DNA of 64,000 bases from Peptostreptococcus porci. GTDB taxonomy: Bacteria > Bacillota > Clostridia > Peptostreptococcales > Peptostreptococcaceae. The stretch is from contig NZ_VUNE01000003.1 of NCBI RefSeq assembly GCF_009695815.1, positions 1 through 64,000 on the forward strand. The letters are read 5' to 3'. Under the pieces are notes generated by a model. The model did no database searches and was not told the DNA's origin. It saw only the letters and a program-made list of their open reading frames with translations. The translations under genes and the position numbers were made by a program. How positions within the stretch are numbered: the first letter of the stretch is position 1; the number at the start of each line of letters is the position of its first letter. This document shows, piece after piece, positions 1-8,691 of the stretch.

Positions 1-165
1 CTTGGTTTGTTTGTGGTTTAAATTTCTAACAAAACTTACATAGTCTTATTATTATTTAAACGATTAATCAATTTGCTCTTTTGAGCTTATTGAATTAACC
101 TGCTGTTCAATTTTCAAAGTTCATTTTAACTGTCTATCGTTAAGTCGATAGTCAATTACATTAAA
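1..165 (-). promoter_or_regulatory. Probable rRNA leader/spacer upstream of an off-window 16S gene
   Basis: No gene is visible here. Read on the minus strand, downstream of the tRNA-Pro gene, the stretch contains a short hairpin (arms at 134-139 and 146-151) and, at 102-121, a sequence reading AACTTTGAAAATTGAACAGC. That resembles the box A-like leader that precedes 16S rRNA in many clostridia and bacilli. I infer that a 16S gene begins to the left of position 1 on the minus strand. The window edge prevents confirmation. Confidence 0.4.
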
Positions 166-242
166 TGGTCGAGGTGGAGGGACTCGAACCCCCGGCCCCA
201 TGGTCCCAAACCACGTGCGCTACCAAACTGCGCTACACCTCG
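166..242 (-). tRNA. tRNA-Pro (UGG)
   Basis: Cloverleaf on the minus strand with a 7-bp acceptor stem (CGAGGTG pairing with CACCTCG), TGG anticodon in a TTTGGGA loop, and T-loop GGTTCGAGTCC. The 3' CCA is encoded at 166-168. It is the last of eight tRNAs in the cluster. Confidence 0.95.
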
Positions 243-249
243 TCCAAAG

Positions 250-340
250 TGGCGGAGAAGGAGGGATTCGAACCCTCGCACCGGTTACCCAGCCTAATCC
301 CTTAGCAGGGGATCCTCTTGAGCCTCTTGAGTACTTCTCC
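250..340 (-). tRNA. tRNA-Ser (GCU)
   Basis: Class II tRNA of 91 nt with a long variable arm. Acceptor stem GGAGAAG/CTTCTCC, anticodon GCT, T-loop GGTTCGAATCC, and CCA encoded at 250-252. Confidence 0.95.
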
Positions 341-396
341 ATGTATTATTGACAACATAAAACTCTTCCTATGGCATTACCCTAGAAAAAGTAAAA

Positions 397-485
<89 letters not shown>

Positions 486-489
486 AAAA

Positions 490-562
490 TGATCTATCCG
501 CGACTCGAACGCGGGACACCTTGATTAAAAGTCAAGTGCTCTACCGACTGAGCTAATAGACC
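490..562 (-). tRNA. tRNA-Lys (UUU)
   Basis: 73-nt cloverleaf with anticodon TTT in ACTTTTAA, acceptor GGTCTAT paired to ATAGATC with one G-T wobble, and T-loop GTTCGAGTC. CCA is not encoded; the three bases after the discriminator read TTT. Confidence 0.94.
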
Positions 563-579
563 ATATTATAAATTTTTAG

Positions 580-654
580 TGGAGCTGGTGATAGGAATCG
601 AACCTACAACCTGCTGATTACAAGTCAGCTGCTCTACCGTTGAGCCACACCAGC
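580..654 (-). tRNA. tRNA-Thr (UGU)
   Basis: 75-nt cloverleaf with acceptor GCTGGTG/CACCAGC, anticodon TGT, T-loop GGTTCGATTCC and an encoded CCA at 580-582. Confidence 0.95.
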
Positions 655-660
655 AAAATA

Positions 661-736
661 TGGTGGGAGTAACAGGGCTCGAACCTGTGACCCCCTGCTT
701 GTAAGGCAGATGCTCTCCCAGCTGAGCTATACTCCC
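661..736 (-). tRNA. tRNA-Val (UAC)
   Basis: 76-nt cloverleaf with acceptor GGGAGTA/TACTCCC, anticodon TAC, T-loop GGTTCGAGCCC and CCA encoded at 661-663. Confidence 0.95.
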
Positions 737-739
737 ATA

Positions 740-811
740 TGACTCCTAGGGGAATCGAACCCCTGTTACCGCCGTGAAAGGGCGGTGTCTTAACCGCTTG
801 ACCAAGGAGCC
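740..811 (-). tRNA. tRNA-Glu (UUC)
   Basis: 72-nt cloverleaf with anticodon TTC in CCTTTCACG, acceptor GGCTCCT/AGGAGTC with one G-T pair, and T-loop GGTTCGATTCC. CCA is not encoded. Confidence 0.94.
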
Positions 812-824
812 AAGAAATCAAAAG

Positions 825-896
825 CTCCAAGGGTGGGGCTCGAACCCACAGCCTACCGGTTAACAGCCGGTTGCTCCACCATTGAGCTACCTTGGA
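825..896 (-). tRNA. tRNA-Asn (GUU)
   Basis: 72-nt cloverleaf with acceptor TCCAAGG/CCTTGGA, anticodon GTT and T-loop GGTTCGAGCCC. CCA is not encoded. It starts only a few bases after the 5S rRNA, as expected for co-transcription. Confidence 0.95.
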
Positions 897-901
897 ATAA
901 C

Positions 902-1015
<114 letters not shown>

Positions 1016-1059
1016 ATTATTTGCTTTTGTTTTTGTTTTCTTTTGTCCCTCATCAAGGA

Positions 1060-1145
1060 CAAGTATTATATTATCATAGTTGAATTTATTCGTCAACACT
1101 TTTTCTATTTTTTTTTGTTATTTTTTTTATTTTTTTATTTTTTCG
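1060..1145 (-). promoter_or_regulatory. Strong rRNA-type promoter with UP element for the 5S-tRNA operon
   Basis: On the minus strand a -35 TTGACG (1091-1096), 17-bp spacer and -10 TAATAT (1068-1073) precede the 5S gene. A-tracts at about 1097-1145 immediately upstream of the -35 look like an UP element. A small hairpin (TTGTCC/GGACAA, about 1041-1062) follows near the expected start site. The remaining stretch to 1284 holds only an AT-rich inverted repeat (1167-1175 with 1200-1208) and no gene. Confidence 0.8.
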
Positions 1146-1284
1146 AACTAGAACCTATTATTTCGCAATAATAATATGCCTTATTCAGCGAACAATAGAA
1201 TTATTATTTATTAAAAACAGTCATATAATTTATTTTTTTATTTTTTAATTGCACTCAAAATTATTCGGAAAATATGTAAAAAAC

Positions 1285-1995
1285 CTATAACGATAGCATA
1301 TATTTTTTATACATTTCCTTGAATTCCTTTTTCCTTCTTCTAGAAATCGGCAGTTCATCTCCATTTTTCATCATCACAGATTCATTCTTCACACATATAA
1401 CGTGCGAATAATTAATCATCAATCCTCTGTATATTTCAAAAAAAATCTTATTATCAAACTCAAAAGGAAACTCTGTCATATACCTATATCTCGTATGATA
1501 CAAATGCTTGTCAGTATGAATGTATAGATAACCACCGATCCTCTCGACATAATGAATATCATTTATAGTCATAGGTATATCACCATTATGAGTTTTAATA
1601 AGACGATTATCTGTATATATTTCGATAACATCCATCAACCTATTCATAACTACTGGTAGCTCCTTTTCTAGGTTTGATTTTCTTACAAAAGCAAAGGTAT
1701 TAATGTCAAACACCTCATATACTCTTTCACTCTTATTAGTTACAAATATGAAAATCCCATTTTTATCCATTATTCTGACCTTTGTAGCCAACTCAATCCC
1801 ATCATCAGCTCCCAACTCTATATCAAAAAAGTAAATACTATACTCATTATACTCTAGTGACTTTGTAAATTCTCTTGCTGATTCATATGAAAAAATCTCA
1901 ATTTCCAAATTTTTTTTCGAAAAAAACAAATTCAGCTCACCAGCAATCAAATCAATAAAGTTTCTATCATCTTCACAAACGGCAATTTTAAGCAT
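1285..1995 (-). CDS. LytTR-family response regulator (AgrA/ComE-like)
   Basis: 236 aa. The N-terminal receiver domain (about residues 1-120) has the acidic pair in CEDD and a phosphoacceptor Asp in FFDIELGADDG. The C-terminal LytTR DNA-binding domain (about 135-235) carries the YVERIGGYLYIHT and FFEIYRGLMINYSHV segments typical of the AgrA/ComE/VirR group. It lies 24 bp downstream of a matching sensor kinase on the same strand, so the two form an operon. By family knowledge such pairs often sense peptides or cell-envelope conditions. No autoinducer-peptide gene is adjacent, so the signal and targets are unknown. Confidence 0.9.
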   Translation of the reverse strand: MLKIAVCEDDRNFIDLIAGELNLFFSKKNLEIEIFSYESAREFTKSLEYNEYSIYFFDIELGADDGIELATKVRIMDKNGIFIFVTNKSERVYEVFDINTFAFVRKSNLEKELPVVMNRLMDVIEIYTDNRLIKTHNGDIPMTINDIHYVERIGGYLYIHTDKHLYHTRYRYMTEFPFEFDNKIFFEIYRGLMINYSHVICVKNESVMMKNGDELPISRRRKKEFKEMYKKYMLSL

Positions 1996-2019
1996 ACCTC
2001 CACCACCATTAAAGAATTT

Positions 2020-3417
2020 CTATATATTAAAATACATTGATACCCTATACTCACTTCCATCCTTACTAACATCAATATCACCGAAATTTTTCTCCACTAT
2101 CTCTTCGACTATTCGGCAACCATATCCTCTACGTATATTCTCCTTATTTGAGTAGTTTCTTTCGATACCATCAATATGTTTATTTTTTTCATCATATGTA
2201 TTTACTATATTATACACCAAGCTACTCCCCTTTGGAAACATCTCAATATTAATATATGGATTATCAACATGCGAGCAAGCCTCAATTGAATTATCGATGG
2301 TATTAAACAATATTGCACTCAATTCGTATTGATCAATTTTTATCCTATTGGGAACAGTTGCTTTGATATCATATTTGATTCCAAATTTTTCCATATCATC
2401 AATTTTTTCATTTAGTATGATATCCACTATTTCGTTGCCACTTCTAATTTTAACAGGCAGAGTATTTCCAGTATTTTTAAGAGGTTTAATATATTCCCGA
2501 ATTTTTGCAGAGCTACTACCGCTTCCATCTTCTTTTTTCGACAAAACATCGATTACCTTCATATGATTACTGATATCATGGCTTATCTTGGATACTTGCT
2601 CACTATGAGAAATTATTTTGTCCAAATAATTATCAGCATATTTCCTCATGTGATTTTCCACTTCTTTTTCATATAAATTCTTGTACAGATTATTTGCTTT
2701 CAGATAAAAATAAAAGTTCAAAAGCACTAAAAAGATTATACCTATTATAAGTATTATTCCATTATCGCTCATAGCATTATAAAATATCGAGTCCGCCTCG
2801 TCACCAATCTTTTTTAAACTAGAGTACGGAATTACATTTTTCAAGCTTTCAATCTTTCCTATCAATAATATGATAACAACATATATTGTTATCAGTATCT
2901 TTTCATCAATAGAGTCAAAATATAATCCATTACTATGTCTCCATTTGGATACATATCTATACATCAAATAAGTTACAGCCATAGGGATGATGGCAAATTC
3001 AACAAATAACTGTAAAACTGTGCACAAATCACTCTGAAAAGCTTTCAACCCAAATCTCACCGTCATTTTAATGCTACAAAAGACAACTATCATATAGGAT
3101 ACCTTTAAAACTAACGCATAGATTAAAGATAACAATTCACAATAGCTGACTCTATATCTCTTTTTCACGTAAAAATATATTAATGCCAAAAGCATAAAAT
3201 CACTATATCCGAAAAAGCCATATATGTTTAATATCAATGAAATATGTATTTGACAAAAAACAGTATATATCATAAATATCAAAGAAAATGAAATAACATC
3301 TACAATTACATCCTTCTTTTTTCCTGCCTCACCTTTCAAGAAAAATATCATCATTAATCCTGTAATAATCTCTGATATATAAAAATGAATACCCTCAGAA
3401 ATCAAATTGCCTATCAT
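2020..3417 (-). CDS. AgrC-like sensor histidine kinase (GHKL family)
   Basis: 465 aa. About residues 1-255 hold several hydrophobic segments consistent with a multi-TM sensor. The dimerisation/phosphoacceptor helix reads ISHDISNHMKVID, the AgrC-type H-box. The C-terminal ATPase has the N-box FNTIDNSIEAC and a G-box (RRGYGCRIV) but lacks the classic kinase D-box form, as in the HATPase_c_5 group. SD sequence GAGGTGG lies upstream of the ATG. It is the first gene of the two-gene operon with the LytTR regulator. The ligand cannot be predicted from sequence. Confidence 0.88.
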   Translation of the reverse strand: MIGNLISEGIHFYISEIITGLMMIFFLKGEAGKKKDVIVDVISFSLIFMIYTVFCQIHISLILNIYGFFGYSDFMLLALIYFYVKKRYRVSYCELLSLIYALVLKVSYMIVVFCSIKMTVRFGLKAFQSDLCTVLQLFVEFAIIPMAVTYLMYRYVSKWRHSNGLYFDSIDEKILITIYVVIILLIGKIESLKNVIPYSSLKKIGDEADSIFYNAMSDNGIILIIGIIFLVLLNFYFYLKANNLYKNLYEKEVENHMRKYADNYLDKIISHSEQVSKISHDISNHMKVIDVLSKKEDGSGSSSAKIREYIKPLKNTGNTLPVKIRSGNEIVDIILNEKIDDMEKFGIKYDIKATVPNRIKIDQYELSAILFNTIDNSIEACSHVDNPYINIEMFPKGSSLVYNIVNTYDEKNKHIDGIERNYSNKENIRRGYGCRIVEEIVEKNFGDIDVSKDGSEYRVSMYFNI

Positions 3418-3592
3418 AATAATTCCACCTCACTGCCTTTACATTTCTTTTTTATATTTTCATATCAATATTTGCTTTGTATTTTCATAAAAACCCTTGT
3501 TTTATGCTTTCACTGCAATCTTTATTTTCTAATATACCATAGAATTGACGATATTTATATAAAGTGTGACAAAAGGTAGTAATATTGATATT

Positions 3593-3633
3593 AAAGGTAC
3601 CACATTAGGTAATTTAACCTCTGTGATACCTTT
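3593..3633 (-). terminator. Inverted repeat, likely terminator after thiC
   Basis: Outer arms AAAGGTAY and RTACCTTT enclose an inner CACA/TGTG and AGGT/ACCT pairing, forming a long hairpin just after the thiC stop. T residues follow on both strands, so it may also insulate the kinase gene promoter. The remaining sequence 3418-3592 is AT-rich with nothing else recognisable. Confidence 0.6.
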
Positions 3634-3642
3634 GGCTGTAAT

Positions 3643-4947
3643 CTAGTCTCTTAAAATATTTAAATCCTCTCCAGACATTATTTTTTTCATAGTTCTCATC
3701 GAGCACATTTTTCCACACATAGTACAAGTGTCTTCATGCTCTGGCGTAGATTCTTTTCTGTATCTTCTGGCTTTTTCCTCATCAATGGCTAGTGAAAACA
3801 TAGTTTCCCAATCTATATCAGCCCTTGCCTTTGACATTTTGTCATCCCAATCTCTGGCATAAGGAACTTTCTTTGCAATATCGGCTGCATGGGCAGCAAT
3901 TTTCGTAGCAATGATACCTTCCTTCATATCTTCCAAATCAGGTAGTCTTAGATGCTCTGCAGGTGTCACATAGCATAGAAAATCAACTCCTGCACTTGCA
4001 GCAATTGCACCACCAATCGCAGAGGTTATATGATCGTAACCAGGTGCAATATCAGTTACCAAAGGTCCTAACACATAAAATGGAGCCCCATGACAAAGTC
4101 TTTTCTGTAGCTTTACATTTGCCTCAATTTCATCAATAGCCATATGACCAGGACCTTCAATCATCACCTGTACATTTCTTTCCCAAGCTCTCAGAGTCAA
4201 TTCTCCCAAAGTTATCAATTCTTTTATCTGTGCTGCATCAGTTGCATCTTTTGTACATCCTGGTCTCAAAGCATCTCCCAGACTTAAAGTTAAATCATAT
4301 TCCTCACAGATATCCAAAAGCTCATCATATCTTTCATAGAATGGATTTTCTGCATTATTTAACTCCATCCATGCGTACATTAGAGACCCACCTCTTGAAA
4401 CAATATTTGTCAATCTCTTATTTCTTTTGAAAACCTCCATCGCTTCCCTATTCATTCCGGCATGAATAGTTACGAAGTCCACCCCATCTTTTGCGTGCTT
4501 TCTGACAACCTCTAGGAATTCATCTGAAGTGATGTCTTTAAGCTCTTTATCATAGAAACCTATGGCATCATAAACGGGAACAGTTCCTATCATAGCAGTG
4601 GACATTGCTATCAGCTTCTTTCTAAATTCCTCTGTCTTACCAAAGGAACTCAAATCCATAATCGCTTCTACCTTCATATCAATAGCTTTTTTTACCTTTT
4701 CGAGTTCTTTATCCACATCTGGGCAATCTCTGGAAATCCCCAAATTCACATTGACTTTTGTACTCAATCCATTTCCTACGCCCTCCGCCATCAAGCTCTT
4801 ATGATTGATATTTGCAGGAATTGCTATTTCCCCTTTTGCAACTCTCTCCATTAATATATCAGGATTCATGAACTCCTTTTCTGCCACCCTCTTCATTTCA
4901 GGTGTCAATATCCCTTTTTTCGCTGCTTCCATCTGTGTTTTATACAT
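3643..4947 (-). CDS. thiC: Phosphomethylpyrimidine synthase ThiC
   Basis: 434 aa, the shorter ThiC form without the N-terminal extension of proteobacterial enzymes. ThiC converts aminoimidazole ribotide to HMP-phosphate using radical SAM chemistry. Visible family blocks include [26 protein letters not shown] and [23 protein letters not shown] (conserved barrel regions), and a C-terminal cluster motif CTMCGKMC that binds [4Fe-4S]. It is third in the order thiD, thiM-thiE, thiC and ends at a terminator. The only good SD (AAGGAGG) lies about 30 nt upstream of the ATG with a perfect hairpin in between (described separately). AIR needed by ThiC comes from the purine pathway whose genes are also in this window. 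Confidence 0.96.
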   Translation of the reverse strand: MYKTQMEAAKKGILTPEMKRVAEKEFMNPDILMERVAKGEIAIPANINHKSLMAEGVGNGLSTKVNVNLGISRDCPDVDKELEKVKKAIDMKVEAIMDLSSFGKTEEFRKKLIAMSTAMIGTVPVYDAIGFYDKELKDITSDEFLEVVRKHAKDGVDFVTIHAGMNREAMEVFKRNKRLTNIVSRGGSLMYAWMELNNAENPFYERYDELLDICEEYDLTLSLGDALRPGCTKDATDAAQIKELITLGELTLRAWERNVQVMIEGPGHMAIDEIEANVKLQKRLCHGAPFYVLGPLVTDIAPGYDHITSAIGGAIAASAGVDFLCYVTPAEHLRLPDLEDMKEGIIATKIAAHAADIAKKVPYARDWDDKMSKARADIDWETMFSLAIDEEKARRYRKESTPEHEDTCTMCGKMCSMRTMKKIMSGEDLNILRD

Positions 4948-4956
4948 TTTCTATTC

Positions 4957-4983
4957 GTGCAAATAAAATTGCACTTCCTCCTT
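4957..4983 (-). promoter_or_regulatory. thiC ribosome binding site with hairpin between SD and start
   Basis: AAGGAGG (4977-4983) is followed by GTGCAA-TTTTAT-TTGCAC (4957-4974), a perfect 6-bp stem with a 6-nt loop, then GAATAGAAA and the ATG. Unfolded, the SD is about 29 nt from the ATG, too far. With the hairpin folded the effective distance falls to about 11 nt. The structure may be needed for, or may tune, thiC translation. Confidence 0.55.
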
Positions 4984-5005
4984 ATTATTTATTTTAAGCT
5001 GGCAT

Positions 5006-6445
5006 TTAGTAATTAGCCTTTATAATTTTTACAAACTCTTCCGTTCTCATCTTGCAATCGTCGTTATTCAAAATATCCGAAATTATGCAGACCCCATCAG
5101 CACCTTTTTTCAAAATTTTATCCACATTTTCCATATTTATTCCACCGATAGCCAAAACAGGAATATGAACATTTCCTATTATTTTTTCAACCTCTTCATC
5201 AGAAATGATCGAAGTATCCGATTTTGTGATAGTATTATAAACCGCACCCATACCAATATAATCAGCTCCTTTATCTTGAGCTATCTTTGCCTCTTCATAT
5301 GACTTAGCCGAAATGCCTATGATTTTATTATGTCCAATCAGCCTTCTTGCGATTTCTATTGGCATATCACTCTGACCAATATGTATACCATCAGAATCAA
5401 CTGCCAAAGCAATATCTATTCTGTCATTAACGATAAACAACGCATTGTACTTTTCGCATAGTCCTTTTATTCTCAACGCCCTCTCGTAGAATCTACCAGT
5501 ATCCATTTCTTTTTCTCTTAACTGGACGACCTTTGCACCACCCTTAAGAGCATCTTCCACACAGCAATAAAAATCCTTACCCAAACACGCCTTTTCATCT
5601 GTTACAAGATACATACTATATTTTGACTCAATACACTGAAAATTAATCTTTCCATATTTTTCAACCTTCTGTGCATTCAGCTCGAAAATATTATCCATAA
5701 GCCTTTGCCTATATGTACCTATGGGAACACCATCCTCCAATGCCATCTCTCCACACAAGCTCATAGAAACAACTCCACAAATAGCACTTACCAGAGGATT
5801 TTTTGTCGCCCCCAAAAAGCTTCCGCATAAAGATGCAATCATACATCCAGTACCTGTAATATACGCCAATTTATCAGATTGATTTTCTACAGTGACCACT
5901 ATACTTCCATCAGTGATAATATCGATCTTTCCAGTAACAGCACATACACAGTTATACTTATTTGCTACTTTTATGGCTGCATCTTTCGCCAATAAGCTAT
6001 CCAGCTCCGAATCCACCCCTTTGGTTTTGACGTTTTCACCAGATAAATATAGTATTTCTGAAGCATTGCCCTTGATTATACTCGGATGAACCTCTTTTAA
6101 AAAATCAAACACCGAATCATTTCTGTATTTTGTAGCACCAGCTCCGACTGGGTCAAAGACAATTCCAATATTTTTTTCATTGGCTATCCTTCCTGCCTTT
6201 GTCATAGTTGCCAAGCTTTCTTTTCCAATCCCACCAAAGTTTATCACCAAAGAATCAGAAATAGATGTCATCTGATCAGCTTCCTCAAACGAATCACCCA
6301 TCACAGGGGAAGCACCAATAGCAAGGGTAACATTTGCACAATCGTTGATAGTCACGTAGTTTGTGATCTGCTCAACTAACGGCTTTTTCATCCTGACTGA
6401 CGAGAACGCTTCTAGAATATCCTTTTTCAACCTATCAATTTTCAT
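5006..6445 (-). CDS. thiM-thiE: Fused hydroxyethylthiazole kinase / thiamine-phosphate synthase (ThiM-ThiE)
   Basis: 479 aa, two enzymes in one chain. Residues 1-270 match ThiM: QITNYVTINDCAN, VFDPVGAGATKYR and the C-terminal GTGCMIASLCGSF anion-hole region. Residues about 275-479 match ThiE: VVQLREKEMD, FIVNDRIDIAL, GIHIGQSDMP, GADYIGMGAVYNT and LAIGGI. ThiM phosphorylates salvaged thiazole alcohol and ThiE joins thiazole phosphate to HMP-PP. No stop or frameshift separates the parts. The gene sits 14 bp after thiD and before thiC, under the upstream TPP riboswitch. No thiazole-synthesis genes (thiG, thiH, thiS) are present here, so thiazole may be salvaged or made from a distant locus. Confidence 0.94.
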   Translation of the reverse strand: MKIDRLKKDILEAFSSVRMKKPLVEQITNYVTINDCANVTLAIGASPVMGDSFEEADQMTSISDSLVINFGGIGKESLATMTKAGRIANEKNIGIVFDPVGAGATKYRNDSVFDFLKEVHPSIIKGNASEILYLSGENVKTKGVDSELDSLLAKDAAIKVANKYNCVCAVTGKIDIITDGSIVVTVENQSDKLAYITGTGCMIASLCGSFLGATKNPLVSAICGVVSMSLCGEMALEDGVPIGTYRQRLMDNIFELNAQKVEKYGKINFQCIESKYSMYLVTDEKACLGKDFYCCVEDALKGGAKVVQLREKEMDTGRFYERALRIKGLCEKYNALFIVNDRIDIALAVDSDGIHIGQSDMPIEIARRLIGHNKIIGISAKSYEEAKIAQDKGADYIGMGAVYNTITKSDTSIISDEEVEKIIGNVHIPVLAIGGINMENVDKILKKGADGVCIISDILNNDDCKMRTEEFVKIIKANY

Positions 6446-6461
6446 TTCACACCTCCAAATA

Positions 6462-7307
6462 TCAAATATTTGATTCTGAAACTAGCTCTAATTTCAGCAA
6501 ATCATAAATTTCTCCCATCGGATTTGTAGGCCCATTTCCATGACCTATATTCAATGAGTGTTTTATAGCATTTGTAACAAAAACCTTAGACACAGCAACT
6601 GCCTCTTCAAGAGAAAAACCTTTTGCCAAATATGATGCAATTGCCGAAGACAACGTACAACCAGTTCCATGAGTATTCTTTGTTTCTATTCTTTGATTAT
6701 CAAGCCTGATAACGCTCATATCTTTTTTTATGAGAACATCACATGGCTCATCGTCCAAGTGCCCCCCTTTTACTAAAACACTACATCCAAATCGCTTGAC
6801 AATTTCTCTACCAATACATTCCATTCCCTCAACAGAATTGATATCAGCTATCTTGTTTCCAGTCATCATTTCGTAAATACACTTTGCTTCAGATAAATTT
6901 GGCGTTATCAACTCCGCCATATTAAACAGCTTCTCTTGTAATGATTTTTTTGCTTTATCATCTATCAAATCGTGTCCAGAGGTCGAAACCATTACAGGAT
7001 CCACGACAATATGCTCAACACCCCATTTTTTTATGTTTTTATATACGGATTCGATAATTTCCAAGCTCGATAGCATACCAATTTTAATAGCATCCACTCT
7101 AATATCATCATAGATTGCATTCAATTGCTCGACGACCATCTTCTGTGAAACGTTTTCTACATAGTTCACACCCATCGTATTTTGAGCTGTCAGTGCTGTT
7201 ATAACGCTCATACCATACACTCCACAAGAAGCAAATGTCTTTAAGTCTGTTTGAATACCGGCACCTCCACTACAATCAGAGCCGGCTATTGTAAGCACAT
7301 TTTTCAT
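6462..7307 (-). CDS. thiD: Hydroxymethylpyrimidine/phosphomethylpyrimidine kinase ThiD
   Basis: 281 aa, ribokinase-fold. The N-terminus VLTIAGSDCSGGAGIQTDLK and the C-terminal NTHGTGCTLSSAIASYLAKG (anion hole and catalytic Asp region) are diagnostic of ThiD, which phosphorylates HMP and HMP-P. SD AGAGGAG lies 6 nt upstream of the ATG. It is first in the thi operon and is directly preceded by a TPP riboswitch and terminator, so transcription is expected to stop when thiamine pyrophosphate is plentiful. Confidence 0.96.
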   Translation of the reverse strand: MKNVLTIAGSDCSGGAGIQTDLKTFASCGVYGMSVITALTAQNTMGVNYVENVSQKMVVEQLNAIYDDIRVDAIKIGMLSSLEIIESVYKNIKKWGVEHIVVDPVMVSTSGHDLIDDKAKKSLQEKLFNMAELITPNLSEAKCIYEMMTGNKIADINSVEGMECIGREIVKRFGCSVLVKGGHLDDEPCDVLIKKDMSVIRLDNQRIETKNTHGTGCTLSSAIASYLAKGFSLEEAVAVSKVFVTNAIKHSLNIGHGNGPTNPMGEIYDLLKLELVSESNI

Positions 7308-7336
7308 CAGTTTTCTCCTCTTTTTTTAAATTGCAT

Positions 7337-7365
7337 AAAAAAAATGTACCCTAAAATGGATACAT
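7337..7365 (-). terminator. Riboswitch-controlled intrinsic terminator
   Basis: ATGTATCC-ATTTTA-GGGTACAT (arms 7358-7365 and 7344-7351, one G-U pair) is followed by eight T residues on the minus strand. It lies between the TPP aptamer and the thiD SD, the usual place for the expression platform of a transcription-terminating riboswitch. Confidence 0.85.
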
Positions 7366-7379
7366 AATATGCGCTATAT

Positions 7380-7462
7380 AATTCCTACGCTGGCATTATC
7401 CAGATCAAGTCAAAAGGTCAAGGCTCAACATCCTTTTCTCAGCCGATTTATCAGCTCCCTTA
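7380..7462 (-). promoter_or_regulatory. TPP riboswitch (THI element)
   Basis: Minus-strand sequence contains the conserved aptamer blocks: GGGAGCTGATAA, the P3-side CTGAGA (GGCTGAGAAAAGGATG), the TGACTTGATCTGGATAATGCC segment, and the closing GCGTAGGAA. It is positioned directly before thiD and its terminator. Binding of thiamine pyrophosphate should switch the operon off. Confidence 0.93.
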
Positions 7463-7570
7463 AAATATTCAATTTCTATTTAGATTTCTATCTAAGTATA
7501 TATTATCACAAATACGAATCTATATCTACATAAATTTGCGAATTTCGTATATTCATCAAATTTTCTTAGA

Positions 7571-7612
7571 AAAAAAGAAAGTCACCACACACATAAGGTG
7601 AGTGTAGCGACT
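7571..7612 (-). terminator. Intrinsic terminator after prs
   Basis: Eleven-bp stem (AGTCGCTACAC with GTGTGGTGACT, arms 7602-7612 and 7580-7590) followed by TTCTTTTTTTC on the minus strand, about 35 bp after the prs stop codon. Confidence 0.82.
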
Positions 7613-7647
7613 CTCTATCTTTTTAATGGAAAGCATCTGTACTCAAA

Positions 7648-8607
7648 TTAAAACAATTTGCTCACTGAATCACAAGTATAAATTCTATTGATTGCATCAG
7701 CAAAAATGTCTGCAACAGACATAACCTTTATTTTGTCTATTCTCTTTTCTTCAGGTAATTCGATAGTATCTAACACTATAAGCTCCTTAATATCAGAGCT
7801 TTCGATTCTCTCAATTGCAGGACCTGACAAAACGCCATGAGTACAACATGCATACACGTCCTTTGCACCGAATTTCTTTAGTGCAGAAGCGGCATTAACT
7901 ATTGTTCCTGCAGTATCTATCATATCGTCAAGCAAGATTACATTCTTTCCTTCTACTTCACCAATGATATTCATGACTTCACTTACATTTGGCTTCGGTC
8001 TTCTCTTGTCGATTATTGCAATTGGAACTTCCTTGCTAATATTGTTTGCAAATTTTCTAGATCTAGTAACACTACCCAAATCAGGAGAAACTACTACCAA
8101 ATCATCGATATCCAAATGCTTGAAATAATCAGCCAATATTTTTCCACCCAATAGGTGATCGACCGGAATATCAAAGTATCCCTGAATCTGACCAGCATGT
8201 AAATCCATTGTCAAAACTCTGTCTGCTCCAGCAGCCGTAATCAAGTTTGCAACCAATTTCGCAGTGATTGGATCTCTTGCCTTTGCCTTTCTATCTTGTC
8301 TTGCGTAACCATAGTACGGAATAACCGCTGCCACAGAACCAACAGAAGCTCTCTTCAAAGCATCAATTAATATCAACAATTCCATCAAATTATTGTTAAC
8401 AGGGCTATTTGTAGACTGTATAACAAAAACATCGCAACCTCTTATTGTTTCATTGATAGTAACAGCTATCTCACCATCACTAAAAGTATCAACCTGACAG
8501 TCAACCAATTCTGTTCCTAAACGCTCTGCTATCTTTGTAGCCAACTCTTTTGAAGCGTTTCCAGCAATAAGCTTCATCTTATGGCTATTGTAACGAGTCA
8601 TAAACAC
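7648..8607 (-). CDS. prs: Ribose-phosphate pyrophosphokinase (PRPP synthetase)
   Basis: 319 aa, standard length for class I PRPP synthetase. Visible motifs are [16 protein letters not shown] (flexible loop), [21 protein letters not shown] (ATP site), [19 protein letters not shown] and the PRPP-binding loop [14 protein letters not shown]. It makes PRPP for purine, pyrimidine, histidine and tryptophan pathways; the purine genes at 43425-52368 are direct consumers. An AGGAGG SD lies 9 nt before the chosen ATG. It follows glmU by 84 bp in the classic glmU-prs pairing. Confidence 0.97.
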   Translation of the reverse strand: MFMTRYNSHKMKLIAGNASKELATKIAERLGTELVDCQVDTFSDGEIAVTINETIRGCDVFVIQSTNSPVNNNLMELLILIDALKRASVGSVAAVIPYYGYARQDRKAKARDPITAKLVANLITAAGADRVLTMDLHAGQIQGYFDIPVDHLLGGKILADYFKHLDIDDLVVVSPDLGSVTRSRKFANNISKEVPIAIIDKRRPKPNVSEVMNIIGEVEGKNVILLDDMIDTAGTIVNAASALKKFGAKDVYACCTHGVLSGPAIERIESSDIKELIVLDTIELPEEKRIDKIKVMSVADIFADAINRIYTCDSVSKLF

Positions 8608-8691
8608 AAACCTCCTAAAATATATTAAAAATACAACTGTAGTAATTCATTTTTTGCATTTTAATTATACCACAAAATTTAGAATTAATCA

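Noticed and set aside
1285-3417. Full agr quorum-sensing locus
   Set aside because: No AgrD-like peptide or AgrB-like protease is adjacent; only the kinase and regulator are present.
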